The position numbers and the translations under genes were made by a program. From the NCBI RefSeq assembly GCF_014649795.1, contig NZ_BMTS01000004.1:248001-312000 (forward strand): 64,000 bases of DNA, written 5' to 3'. The notes beneath the pieces are model-generated. The model was not told the DNA's origin and searched no databases. It worked only from the letters and a program-made list of their open reading frames with translations. Source of the DNA: Streptomyces melanogenes (GTDB lineage Bacteria > Actinomycetota > Actinomycetes > Streptomycetales > Streptomycetaceae). Below are positions 33,009 to 40,528 of this stretch, one piece after another; position 1 is the stretch's first letter; every line of letters begins with the position of its first letter.

Positions 33009-34084
33009 CAGCGCCTCCGCGAACCGGACTTGGCGTACCGGCGACCGGATTCTTGGGGCTCTTCCGGCGCGTCCTCTTCAGCCTCTTCCCATTCGTCGCC
33101 ATATTCGACGGCGTCGTCGGTGTTCTCGGTGCCCTCGGGAATTTCCTCGTCCCCCTCCGGCTCCTCCTCGTACTCGCCCTCGAACGGCTCCTCGTCCCCG
33201 TGGGCCTCGTCGTAGGCGTCCTCGTCGCGCGTCTTCTCCTCCTGCGCCAGCGCGTCCTCGTGGCTCAGGACGACCTCGCCGTCGCGGATCTCGCCGCGCC
33301 AGCCGTCCGGGGCCTCGCCGCGCAGGGCGATGTGCCGGGCGAAGTTCTTCAGGTCGAGCCGGGCCCGGCGGCCCTGGGCGCGCCAGAGGTTGCCGGTCCG
33401 CTCGAACAGGCCCTTCGGGTAGTACTCGACGACCAGCAGCACCCGGGTGAGGGAGTCGCCCAGCGGGTGGAAGGTCACCACGCCCTTGGTGGTGCCCTTG
33501 GCACCCTCCGAAGTCCACGCGATGCGTGCGTCGGGGACCTGCTCGGTGGTGTGCGCCTTCCAGCTGCGGCTGGACCAGAAGACCTTCAGCTTCCAGTCGG
33601 AGCTGGTGTCGTCGGCGCTGTTCGCGCTGCGGACACCCTTGGTGAAGTGGGAGAACTCCTGGTACTGGGTCCACTGGTCGTACGCCTCGCGAACCGGTAC
33701 GCCCACGTCGACCGACTCCATGATGACCGTCGGTTTGCGGCCGCCGCCCTTGCCGGGCTTCTTGCCGCCGAGGTTCCTGAACGCGTCGGTGACGTTCTCC
33801 TTGAGGTGGCCGGCGCCGAGTTCCAGGGCGGTACGGAGCGGCCCCTTGCCCTCGGTGAGTTTGCGGCCGCCTTTCAGCGCCAGCGCGGAGAAACCGGGGC
33901 TGCGCCCCTCGGCGATGTCGTTCAACTTCACCGTGGACTCGCCGAGTTTGCGCCCGATGCCGGTCAGCGCCCGCTCCAGCTGGGCGAGCGCGAGGGCCTG
34001 TAGCTCGGACTTGAGGCGGTCGGTGACGGCGCTGTCGACCAGCCCGGTCGCCTGTTTCGCCCCCGTCTGTTTCGTCTCAGTCAC
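33008..34084 (-). CDS. gvpZ: gas vesicle cluster SRPBCC-domain protein GvpZ
   Basis: This 358-residue protein starts at GTG 34084 inside the end of gvpY (8-base overlap). An N-terminal helical region (about 1-110) precedes a START/SRPBCC domain (about 118-260; MESVDVGVPVREAYDQWTQY, WRAQGRRARLDLKNFARHIA). The last 70 residues are extremely acidic (EEPFEGEYEEEPEGDEEIPE and more). SRPBCC domains bind hydrophobic ligands. It is found only in actinobacterial gvp clusters; its role in vesicle formation is unknown. Confidence 0.82.
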   Translation of the reverse strand: MTETKQTGAKQATGLVDSAVTDRLKSELQALALAQLERALTGIGRKLGESTVKLNDIAEGRSPGFSALALKGGRKLTEGKGPLRTALELGAGHLKENVTDAFRNLGGKKPGKGGGRKPTVIMESVDVGVPVREAYDQWTQYQEFSHFTKGVRSANSADDTSSDWKLKVFWSSRSWKAHTTEQVPDARIAWTSEGAKGTTKGVVTFHPLGDSLTRVLLVVEYYPKGLFERTGNLWRAQGRRARLDLKNFARHIALRGEAPDGWRGEIRDGEVVLSHEDALAQEEKTRDEDAYDEAHGDEEPFEGEYEEEPEGDEEIPEGTENTDDAVEYGDEWEEAEEDAPEEPQESGRRYAKSGSRRR

Positions 34085-34628
34085 GGGACCGGCCCCCCTT
34101 CGCCTCGGCCCGCTCCGAGGAGCGGCTCCCGGCGCCGGGGGCCCGGCGCGCGGCGGCGGCCTTCTTCGCGGTGACGGCACGGCGTACCGGCTCGGACTTC
34201 TTCGCCGACTCCGCCTTCTTCGCGGGCGCGGACCGCTTCGCCCGGTCGGCCGTCTTCTTGACGGGTTCGGTGGTCTTCTCGGCCGCCTCCGCCCGGCCCT
34301 CGGGAACCACTCCGGAGATGCGGTCCTGCACATCGAGGGTGCGGTCGTGCAGCCGGTCCGCGATGCCTTCGAGCTGCCGGTTGACCAGGGCGCCGGTGGC
34401 CGCCCTGCCCACCCCGCGCAGGTCCTCGCGCAGTTGGTCGCCGATCTCCTTGAACTGCGGGTTGCTCTCCAACTGCCCGGCCGCGAACTCCGCGAGCGCC
34501 CCGGGGCTGAGCTTGAGGCGCTTGCCGAGCACCATGGTGCCGATGCCGAACGCGAGCTTGGCCTTCTTGGTGCGACCGAGCACATAGCCCGCGCCTACCG
34601 CGAGCCCTATTGCCAGCCGGTTGTTCAT
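34077..34628 (-). CDS. gvpY: gas vesicle cluster protein GvpY
   Basis: This 183-residue protein has an N-terminal membrane-like stretch (LAIGLAVGAGYVLGRTKKAK) and a helical middle, then a Lys/Ala/Arg-rich tail (VKKTADRAKRSAPAKKAESA, AKKAAAARR) like a histone H1 tail. It is specific to actinobacterial gvp clusters. It overlaps gvpG (ATGA) and gvpZ. Function unknown. Confidence 0.82.
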   Translation of the reverse strand: MNNRLAIGLAVGAGYVLGRTKKAKLAFGIGTMVLGKRLKLSPGALAEFAAGQLESNPQFKEIGDQLREDLRGVGRAATGALVNRQLEGIADRLHDRTLDVQDRISGVVPEGRAEAAEKTTEPVKKTADRAKRSAPAKKAESAKKSEPVRRAVTAKKAAAARRAPGAGSRSSERAEAKGGRSRD

Positions 34629-34861
34629 CGTGACGGATTCCTGTTCTCCAGCCGTTCGAGGAGCTCGTCCTCGCGGCGGTCGAACTCGGCCTCGTCGATC
34701 TCGCCCGCCATCAACCGCTGTTCCAGCACGGCGAGTTCGTTGCGGATGGCCGAGGGGTCGTGGTACTGCTGCTCCGCCTGCGCTACCACCTGCTCCAGCA
34801 CCCAGAAGGTGCCGCGCACAGGGGCCGCGGGGAGCAGCAGCAGTTCCTTGAGCAGTCCCAC
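34625..34861 (-). CDS. gvpG: gas vesicle protein G
   Basis: This 78-residue protein matches GvpG: LLKELLLLPAAPVRGTFWVLEQVVAQAEQQ and a C-terminal coiled coil (AVLEQRLMAGEIDEAEFDRREDELLERL). GvpG is an essential accessory protein. Its ATG is 27 bases after the gvpF stop; it overlaps gvpY by four bases. Confidence 0.92.
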   Translation of the reverse strand: MGLLKELLLLPAAPVRGTFWVLEQVVAQAEQQYHDPSAIRNELAVLEQRLMAGEIDEAEFDRREDELLERLENRNPSR

Positions 34862-34888
34862 GGGGAGCCTCCCGTCGGGTCGGGCGCG

Positions 34889-35605
34889 TCAGTCCGTGAA
34901 GCTGTACGGAGGCAGTGGACCGTGCACCTGGACGACGAGGTGCGGTGCCTCCTTGCGCAGTGTCTCCACGGACGCCACGAACTCGTCGGCGCGCTCGCGC
35001 GCCACCAGGAACGAGAGGTTGGCCAGCCAGCCGGTGGACTGCGGCCCGGGCCGCTCCTCCTCGGCGGCGCGCTCCAGGGCCCGCTGGATCAGCACCGCGT
35101 CCCGCGCCTCGCGCTGCTGCACCGCGACGGCGATCCGCTCGCCCAGGCGCAGCTTCTGCTCGTAGGTGCCGCCGCCCGCCTGCCGGTTGGCCTCGCTCAG
35201 GGCGCGCAACTCGGGGCTTTCCGCGAGCACTTGGTGCAGCACGGCCTCTTCGTCGTGGGCGGCCTTGATGTTGTACTCGACCTTGCCCTCAAGGGCTTCG
35301 AGGCGCTCCAGATACCGCTCGCCGTGCTCGGCCAGCGCGGCCTTCACGGCGTCGTCGTCGGGCGAGACACCGCCGAACCGCATCGGCAGCACCGCGCCGC
35401 CCGCGCCCGCCTCGGCGAGCACGCTCTGATGCGCCAGCAGATCGCGCCGCTTGGGCCGCAGGTCCTCGGGCGCGTCGCTGACCAGCGCCACCAGCTCGCC
35501 CTGGACGACCGTCCGCACCGGGCGCGGCGGATCGCCGACGCCGCCCATCTCCTCGGGCAGGTGCGCGTGCGTGCGGTGCGCGATCCCGTAGATGTACGTG
35601 GTCAT
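34889..35605 (-). CDS. gvpF: gas vesicle protein F (GvpL/GvpF family)
   Basis: This 238-residue protein begins TTYIYGIAHRTHAH, with VLPMRFGGVSPDDDAV, GKVEYNIKAAHDEEAVL and WLANLSFLVARERADEF, all characteristic of GvpF. GvpF is the accessory protein shown elsewhere to bind the shell subunit GvpA. Its ATG overlaps the gvpA stop as ATGA, so the two products are made in tandem. Confidence 0.92.
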   Translation of the reverse strand: MTTYIYGIAHRTHAHLPEEMGGVGDPPRPVRTVVQGELVALVSDAPEDLRPKRRDLLAHQSVLAEAGAGGAVLPMRFGGVSPDDDAVKAALAEHGERYLERLEALEGKVEYNIKAAHDEEAVLHQVLAESPELRALSEANRQAGGGTYEQKLRLGERIAVAVQQREARDAVLIQRALERAAEEERPGPQSTGWLANLSFLVARERADEFVASVETLRKEAPHLVVQVHGPLPPYSFTD

Positions 35606-36021
35606 TCCTGCTCCTCCTTCCGGCGCGCGGCGGTGCGCCGGGTGCGCGGGCGCTGCTCGGGTTCGGCTTCGTCGCGGGCCTGCTGGAAGGCGTCGGAGAT
35701 GGTCTGGGCGGCGCCCGAGAGCGCGCCCTTGGACTTGCCGCGCGCACCGGACTCGGTGATCTCCCCGACCAGGTCGGGCAGTCCGGGGCTCTTGCGCGGA
35801 CCGGCCTCCAGGTCGAGCCGGTTGCACGCCTCCGCGAAGCGCAGATAGGTGTCGACGCTCGCGACGACCACCCGTACGTCGATCTTGAGGATCTCGATGC
35901 CGACGAGGGAGACGCGCACGAACGCGTCGATCACGAGCCCCCGGTCGAGCACCAGCTCCAGGACGTCGTAGAGACCACTGGTCCCGCCGCTGCCTCCTTG
36001 TTGTGCCGGGACAACCGTCAT
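35602..36021 (-). CDS. gvpA: gas vesicle structural protein A, extended form
   Basis: This 139-residue protein contains the GvpA shell core at residues 16-70: LYDVLELVLDRGLVIDAFVR, LVGIEILKIDVRVVVASVDTYLRFAEACNRLDL. Canonical cyanobacterial or haloarchaeal GvpA is about 70-75 residues; here a further 65-residue charged tail follows (QRPRTRRTAARRKEEQE at the end), as seen in streptomycetes. AAGGAGG lies upstream of the ATG. Whether such an extended subunit can pack into a wall is not obvious. Confidence 0.9.
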   Translation of the reverse strand: MTVVPAQQGGSGGTSGLYDVLELVLDRGLVIDAFVRVSLVGIEILKIDVRVVVASVDTYLRFAEACNRLDLEAGPRKSPGLPDLVGEITESGARGKSKGALSGAAQTISDAFQQARDEAEPEQRPRTRRTAARRKEEQE

Positions 36022-36069
36022 GGTGTCCGGCCCTCCTTGTCTGTGATGTCGTAGGTTGAAGTCGTCGTC

Positions 36070-36384
36070 CTACGGGGTGCGGTCGGCCCGTCCCCGCTCG
36101 TACCGGCGCAGCCGCCGGTAGCCGGTCAGCTCGCCGTGCCGGTCCAGCTCGACCTCGTACGAGGCGAGCAGGCTCATGGTGTCGGGGACCCGGGCGAGCT
36201 CCAGGACCTCGATGCGCAGGACCCAGCCGTCCTCGCCGCGTTCGAAGGACGAGACCGACTCCGCCGTCATTCCGGTGAGTTCGGCGAGCTGGGCCCGGGC
36301 GCCGCGCAGTACGTCCATGGGGCCGGGCAGCTCCTCCCGGGAGTGGCGTTTGCCGCCGGACGTGTTCTCTGATGTGTTCGCCAT
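36070..36384 (-). CDS. gvpO: gas vesicle protein O
   Basis: This 104-residue protein matches GvpO: RGARAQLAELTGMTAESVSSFERGEDGWVLRIEVLELARVPDTMSLLASYEVELD. GvpO is a regulator or accessory protein and is the first gene of streptomycete gvp clusters. GAGGTG precedes the ATG. A 48-base gap separates it from gvpA. It lies downstream of the transketolase gene on the same strand, with a hairpin and a candidate promoter in between. Confidence 0.9.
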   Translation of the reverse strand: MANTSENTSGGKRHSREELPGPMDVLRGARAQLAELTGMTAESVSSFERGEDGWVLRIEVLELARVPDTMSLLASYEVELDRHGELTGYRRLRRYERGRADRTP

Positions 36385-36410
36385 GTCACCTCGCGTCTGA
36401 GGCTTTCCGG

Positions 36411-36435
36411 GTAGCCCCGCGCGGGCGGGGCAAAC
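36411..36435 (-). promoter_or_regulatory. weak SigB-like element and hairpin between transketolase and gvpO
   Basis: Reading the minus strand, GTTT (36435-36432), 14 bases and GGGCTAC resembles GnnT-N14-GGGTAC with one inserted base. The same segment is an imperfect hairpin (GCCCCGC at 36414-36420 with GCGGGGC at 36425-36431). It may be promoter, attenuator or terminator; I cannot decide. Confidence 0.3.
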
Positions 36436-36443
36436 CCGCTCGA

Positions 36444-38306
36444 TCAGCTCGTGACGACCCGCTCGTACAGCACCCGGACCGTCGCCGTGATGGACGCCGC
36501 GTCGATGGCGGCCTCGGCCAGTTGCTCCTCGGGGGTCGCGGAGCCGGGCATGTTCTCGACGGCGAGCCTGACCAGGCGGGGCATCGGGCGGCCGTCGGCG
36601 AAGCACTCGGCGACCGCGTCGCCGAGGCCGCCCTGGGAGCGGTGGTCCTCGACGGTGACCAGACACCCCGTCAGCGCCGCCGCCTCCTGGAGCACCCGCT
36701 CGTCGACCGGCTTGACCGAGTACAGGTCGACGACCCGCACCGGGATGCCGCTCTCCTCCAGCGCGTCCGCCGCGACCAGCGCCTCGTGGACGGTGACGCC
36801 CGCCGCGACCAGGGTCACCTTGTCGTGCGGCGAGGACCGCAGCACCTTGGAGCCGCCGACCGGGAACTCCTCGTCGGGCCCGTAGAGCACCGGGGTGTCG
36901 CCCCGGGTGGTGCGCAGATAGCGGATGCCCTCGCCGTCCGCCGTCGCCGCGACGAGCCTGGCCGTCTGGTTGGCGTCGCAGGGGTAGAGCACCGTACTGC
37001 CGTGCACCGCCCGGAACATCGCCAGGTCCTCCAGACCCATCTGCGACGGCCCGTCCTGCCCGATGGCGACGCCCGCGTGCGAGCCCGCCACGACGAGCGA
37101 GGCCCGGCTGATCGCGGCCATCCGCAGGAAGTCGTGGGCGCGGGTCAGGAACGCGGCGAACGTGGCGGCGTACGGCGTCCAGCCCCGGGCCGCCAGGCCC
37201 ACGGCGGCCGCCAGCATCTGCTGTTCGGCGATGTAGCACTCGAAGTACCGCTCGGGGTGCTCCTTCGCGAAGAGCTCCGCCTTCGTCGAGTCGCCCACCT
37301 CGCCGTCGAGCACCACCACGTCGCCGCGCGCCGTGCCGAGGGCGGCGAGCGCCTGCCCGTAGGCGGTACGGGTGGCGACCTTCTCGCCCACTTCGTAGCG
37401 GGGCAGCGCAAGACGGCCGGAGGGCGCGGCCTCGGGCGTGCGGGCGGCGGGGGGCGCGGTCACGTCGACGCGGACGAAGCGGGGGCCGCCGAGCTCGGTG
37501 ACGGCCGCCTCGGCGTCCGGCAGCGGCTTGCCGTGCATCCCCTCGCGGTCCTCCACGGAGGCGACGCCCTTGCCCTTCACCGTGCCCGCGAGGATCGCGG
37601 TGGGCCGGCGCGCGGTGGCCGCCGCCTCCCGGTACGCCGCGTCGACCGCCTCGACGTCATGGCCGTCGACCTCGACGGTGTGCCAGTCGAAGGCGCGGAA
37701 CCTGCGCGCGTACGCGGCCAGGTCGCGCTGGTGGCGGGTCGGGCCGCGCTGGCCCAGCCGGTTGACGTCGACGATCAGCGTGAGGTTGTCCAGGTGCTGG
37801 TCCCCGGCGTGCTCGGCCGCCTCCCAGATCGAGCCCTCCGCGAGCTCGCTGTCGCCGCACAGCACCCAGACGCGGTACGGGAGGTGGTCGAGGTGCTTGC
37901 CCGCCAAGGCCATGCCCACCCCGACCGGCAGCCCCTGGCCGAGCGAGCCGGTGGCCACGTCCACCCACGGCAGCCGTGGGGTGGGATGCCCCTCCAGACG
38001 GCTTCCCTGCCGCCGGAAGGTCAGCAGCTCCTCGTCGTCGACGACCCCGGCCGCGCGGTACATCGCGTACAGCAGCGGCGAGGCGTGCCCCTTGGAGAGG
38101 ATCAGCCGGTCGTTGGCGGGGTGCTCGGGCCGTTCGAAGTCGTACCGCAGATGCCCGGCCAGGAGCACGGCGGCCAGGTCGGCCGCGGACATCGAGGACG
38201 TCGGGTGGCCGGACCCGGCGGCGTCGGCGGCGCGGACCGCGTCGACCCTCAACTGCTGTCCCAGCTCGGTCAGTTCGGTGCGGTCGGGGGTGCGGGCGCT
38301 CTTCAT
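36444..38306 (-). CDS. tkt: transketolase
   Basis: This 620-residue protein is a full-length transketolase: GSGHPTSSMSAADLAAVLLA, SKGHASPLLYAMYRAAG, a TPP-binding segment GDSELAEGSIWEAAEHAGDQ...NRLGQ, a pyrimidine-domain IAEQQMLAAAVGLAARGW, and a C-terminal domain with VRVVDLYSVKPVDERVL. It interconverts pentose-phosphate pathway sugars. It starts five bases after the NADH dehydrogenase stop, so the two form an operon. As the core copy is normally elsewhere, this is probably a second, stress- or vesicle-linked transketolase. Confidence 0.9.
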   Translation of the reverse strand: MKSARTPDRTELTELGQQLRVDAVRAADAAGSGHPTSSMSAADLAAVLLAGHLRYDFERPEHPANDRLILSKGHASPLLYAMYRAAGVVDDEELLTFRRQGSRLEGHPTPRLPWVDVATGSLGQGLPVGVGMALAGKHLDHLPYRVWVLCGDSELAEGSIWEAAEHAGDQHLDNLTLIVDVNRLGQRGPTRHQRDLAAYARRFRAFDWHTVEVDGHDVEAVDAAYREAAATARRPTAILAGTVKGKGVASVEDREGMHGKPLPDAEAAVTELGGPRFVRVDVTAPPAARTPEAAPSGRLALPRYEVGEKVATRTAYGQALAALGTARGDVVVLDGEVGDSTKAELFAKEHPERYFECYIAEQQMLAAAVGLAARGWTPYAATFAAFLTRAHDFLRMAAISRASLVVAGSHAGVAIGQDGPSQMGLEDLAMFRAVHGSTVLYPCDANQTARLVAATADGEGIRYLRTTRGDTPVLYGPDEEFPVGGSKVLRSSPHDKVTLVAAGVTVHEALVAADALEESGIPVRVVDLYSVKPVDERVLQEAAALTGCLVTVEDHRSQGGLGDAVAECFADGRPMPRLVRLAVENMPGSATPEEQLAEAAIDAASITATVRVLYERVVTS

Positions 38307-38310
38307 GGTC

Positions 38311-39642
38311 TCAGTCCTTTCGGGTCGTGGGTGCGGGGCCGCCCGGGACGCGGGCCTGCTCCGGGGTCGCCGTGTCCAGCGGCACCGACCAGGACCGCAC
38401 GAGGCCCAGCTGGACGCCCTGGCGGGGGAGCACGGCGTCGAGCAGCCAGTCGGCGGCCACGCGCACCCGGTTGCCGGGCATGGCGGCGAGGTGGTAGCCG
38501 CGGGTGACGGCGCCGGCGAGGGGGCCCGAGAGCGGCACGCCCAGCGGGTTGGCCGCGGCCTGCACCCCGCCGAGGTCCACGACGAACCCCAAGTCATGGT
38601 GTTTGTACGGCTGCTGGGTGCCGAAGCCGAGCGAGGCGGCCACGTTGAGCGCGGCCGTCCTGCCCTGCCGGGAGGCGTGCTGCGCGGTCATCGGGGTGAA
38701 CTCGCCGGGCCGGGTGAGGTCGGGCACGGCCGCCGCGTCGCCGCAGGCGAACACCTCGGGGCGGCCCGGCACGTTCAGCCGCGGCTCCACGAGCAGCCGT
38801 CCGCGCTCCACGGACAGACCGAGCTCCGAGACCAGCGGATCAGGGCGCACGCCCACGCACCAGATCAGGGTGCGGGTCGGGACGAACTCGCCGTCGTCCA
38901 GGTGCACCCCGTCGTCGGTCGCCTCCTTCACCGACGTGCGGGTGCGCACGTCGACACCCCGGCGGCGCAGCACCCGGTCGGCCGTGACGGACAGCCTGCG
39001 GTCGAGTTCGGGCAGCAGCCGGTCGGCGATGTCGAGCAGGATCCAGCGCGCCGGTTCGCGCCGGTCGAGGGCGTCGGTGAACAGCTTGCCGTGCGCGGCC
39101 ACCTCGGTGCCGGTGTAGCCGCCGCCGACCACCACGAAGGTGCGCCGCGCGGCCCGCTCCCGAGGGGTGTCGGTGCCCTGCGCGGCCAGCTCCATCTGCC
39201 GGGTGACGTGGTCGCGCAGATACAGCGCCTCGGGCATCCCCCGGAAGCCGTGCGCGTGCTCGGTGACCCCGGGCACCGGAAGCAGCTTGTTGACGCTGCC
39301 GACGGCGAGCACCAGCCGGTCGTACGCCAGCTCGCCCGGCACCCCCTCCGGCCCCGTGTAGGACACCGTCGAGGCGTCCAGATCGACCCGCCCGGCCTCA
39401 CCGAGCACGAGCCGCACCCCGGGCAGCGTCCCGGTGAGCGAGACGGTGACCCGGCGCGGCTCCAGGATCCCGGCGGAGACCTGGGGGAGCAGGGGGAGGT
39501 AGAGGAAGTAGTCCGTGGGGTTGAGCAGGGTGATCCGGGCGCGGCCGCGCATCCGGCGCGCTAGGGTGCGGGCGGCCTCGTACCCGGCGAACCCGGCGCC
39601 TACGACGACGATGCGGGGGCGGTCCGGAGTAGGGGTGGTCAC
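38311..39642 (-). CDS. type II NADH dehydrogenase (NAD(P)/FAD-dependent oxidoreductase)
   Basis: This 443-residue protein has two dinucleotide-binding folds: VVVGAGFAGYEAARTLARRM (FAD) and FVVVGGGYTGTEVAAHGKLF (NAD). LIWCVGVRPDPLV and FACGDAAAVPDLTRPGEFTP are typical of NDH-2. NDH-2 oxidises NADH and reduces quinone without pumping protons. The GTG at 39642 has GGGAGC upstream. Transketolase follows immediately. It is divergent from a TetR gene. Confidence 0.85.
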   Translation of the reverse strand: MTTPTPDRPRIVVVGAGFAGYEAARTLARRMRGRARITLLNPTDYFLYLPLLPQVSAGILEPRRVTVSLTGTLPGVRLVLGEAGRVDLDASTVSYTGPEGVPGELAYDRLVLAVGSVNKLLPVPGVTEHAHGFRGMPEALYLRDHVTRQMELAAQGTDTPRERAARRTFVVVGGGYTGTEVAAHGKLFTDALDRREPARWILLDIADRLLPELDRRLSVTADRVLRRRGVDVRTRTSVKEATDDGVHLDDGEFVPTRTLIWCVGVRPDPLVSELGLSVERGRLLVEPRLNVPGRPEVFACGDAAAVPDLTRPGEFTPMTAQHASRQGRTAALNVAASLGFGTQQPYKHHDLGFVVDLGGVQAAANPLGVPLSGPLAGAVTRGYHLAAMPGNRVRVAADWLLDAVLPRQGVQLGLVRSWSVPLDTATPEQARVPGGPAPTTRKD

Positions 39643-39800
39643 GTTCGGCTCCCGTTGGCTGGGGGCGGGCGGACAGGGTTCCCGCGTGCCCTTGGCGGGC
39701 GGGGCCAAACACGGGCCGGGGCGCCGGCGGGTGTGCGCGGCCGTGTCGGACGACACCGGCCGTGACCGTCCCGGCGCGATCACGCGGATAGGCTGTCCGG

Positions 39801-40385
39801 GTGTCCACGCGCCAGCAGCTCATCCTCGAAACCGCGACCCGCCTCATCGCCCGACGCGGAGTGCGCGGTCTGCGGGTCGAGGAACTGGCGGCGGAGGCTT
39901 CGGTGTCGACCGGGCTCATCTACTACCACTTCGGCGACCGCGCGGGCCTGATGCGCCGCACCCTGGAGTTCATCAACGAGCGCGCCGAGCGCTATACGGA
40001 ACCGTCCGCGAGCCCCCGCACCGACCCCCGGCGCCACCTGGAGGAGATGCTGCTCCTCGAACTGCAGGACGACCCGATGGTGGTGGAGAACAGCACCGCG
40101 TGGGGGGAGTTCCAGGCGAGCGCCAGGTTCGACGCCGAGCTGCGCGAGCAACTGCGCGAGTCCACGGCCCGCTGGGTCGAGTACGCGGCCGACCTCATCC
40201 GGCGGGCCCAGGACGCGGGCACGGTCCGGGACGAGGTGGTCGCCGCCGACGCGGCCGAGCGGATCACCGCGCTGGTGGAGGGCCTGAGCGAGCGCTGGCT
40301 GACGGGCACGCTGACGCTGGAGCGCGCGCGGGGCCTGCTGCGGGACGCACTGGTCCTGGAGCTGGGCCCCGAGGCACGCGGGTAG
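39801..40385 (+). CDS. TetR-family regulator (BetI-like)
   Basis: This 194-residue protein has the HTH at residues about 5-50 (LILETATRLIARRGVRGLRVEELAAEASVSTGLIYYHFGDRAGLM) and a C-terminal domain with ALVEGLSERWLTG, as in BetI-like TetR proteins. Starts at GTG 39801. A perfect dyad at 40495-40512, between it and the agmatine deiminase gene, is the likely binding site. Confidence 0.87.
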   Translation: MSTRQQLILETATRLIARRGVRGLRVEELAAEASVSTGLIYYHFGDRAGLMRRTLEFINERAERYTEPSASPRTDPRRHLEEMLLLELQDDPMVVENSTAWGEFQASARFDAELREQLRESTARWVEYAADLIRRAQDAGTVRDEVVAADAAERITALVEGLSERWLTGTLTLERARGLLRDALVLELGPEARG

Positions 40386-40494
40386 AGCCCGTCCCCAGCT
40401 CGCCCCGCCCGGCCCCGCAAAAGGTCCACTTTCAGCAAAAATATCCACCTGTTTCGCCAGAAAGCGCACCCGGCACGCCCGCTCTCTTCATTCT

Positions 40495-40512
40495 TGACTG
40501 AATTTTCAGTCA
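40495..40512. promoter_or_regulatory. perfect TetR-type operator
   Basis: TGACTGA (40495-40501) and TCAGTCA (40506-40512) form a perfect dyad around ATTT, 17 bases before the ATG of the agmatine deiminase gene. It follows TTC/TTG and could cover the promoter. Best candidate regulator: the TetR protein encoded immediately upstream. Confidence 0.6.
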
Positions 40513-40528
40513 GTGAGACAGTGCGGAC

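Noticed and set aside
39739..39761. Imperfect dyad in the NDH-2/TetR divergent region
   Set aside because: GC-rich and imperfect; less convincing than the dyad at 40495-40512.
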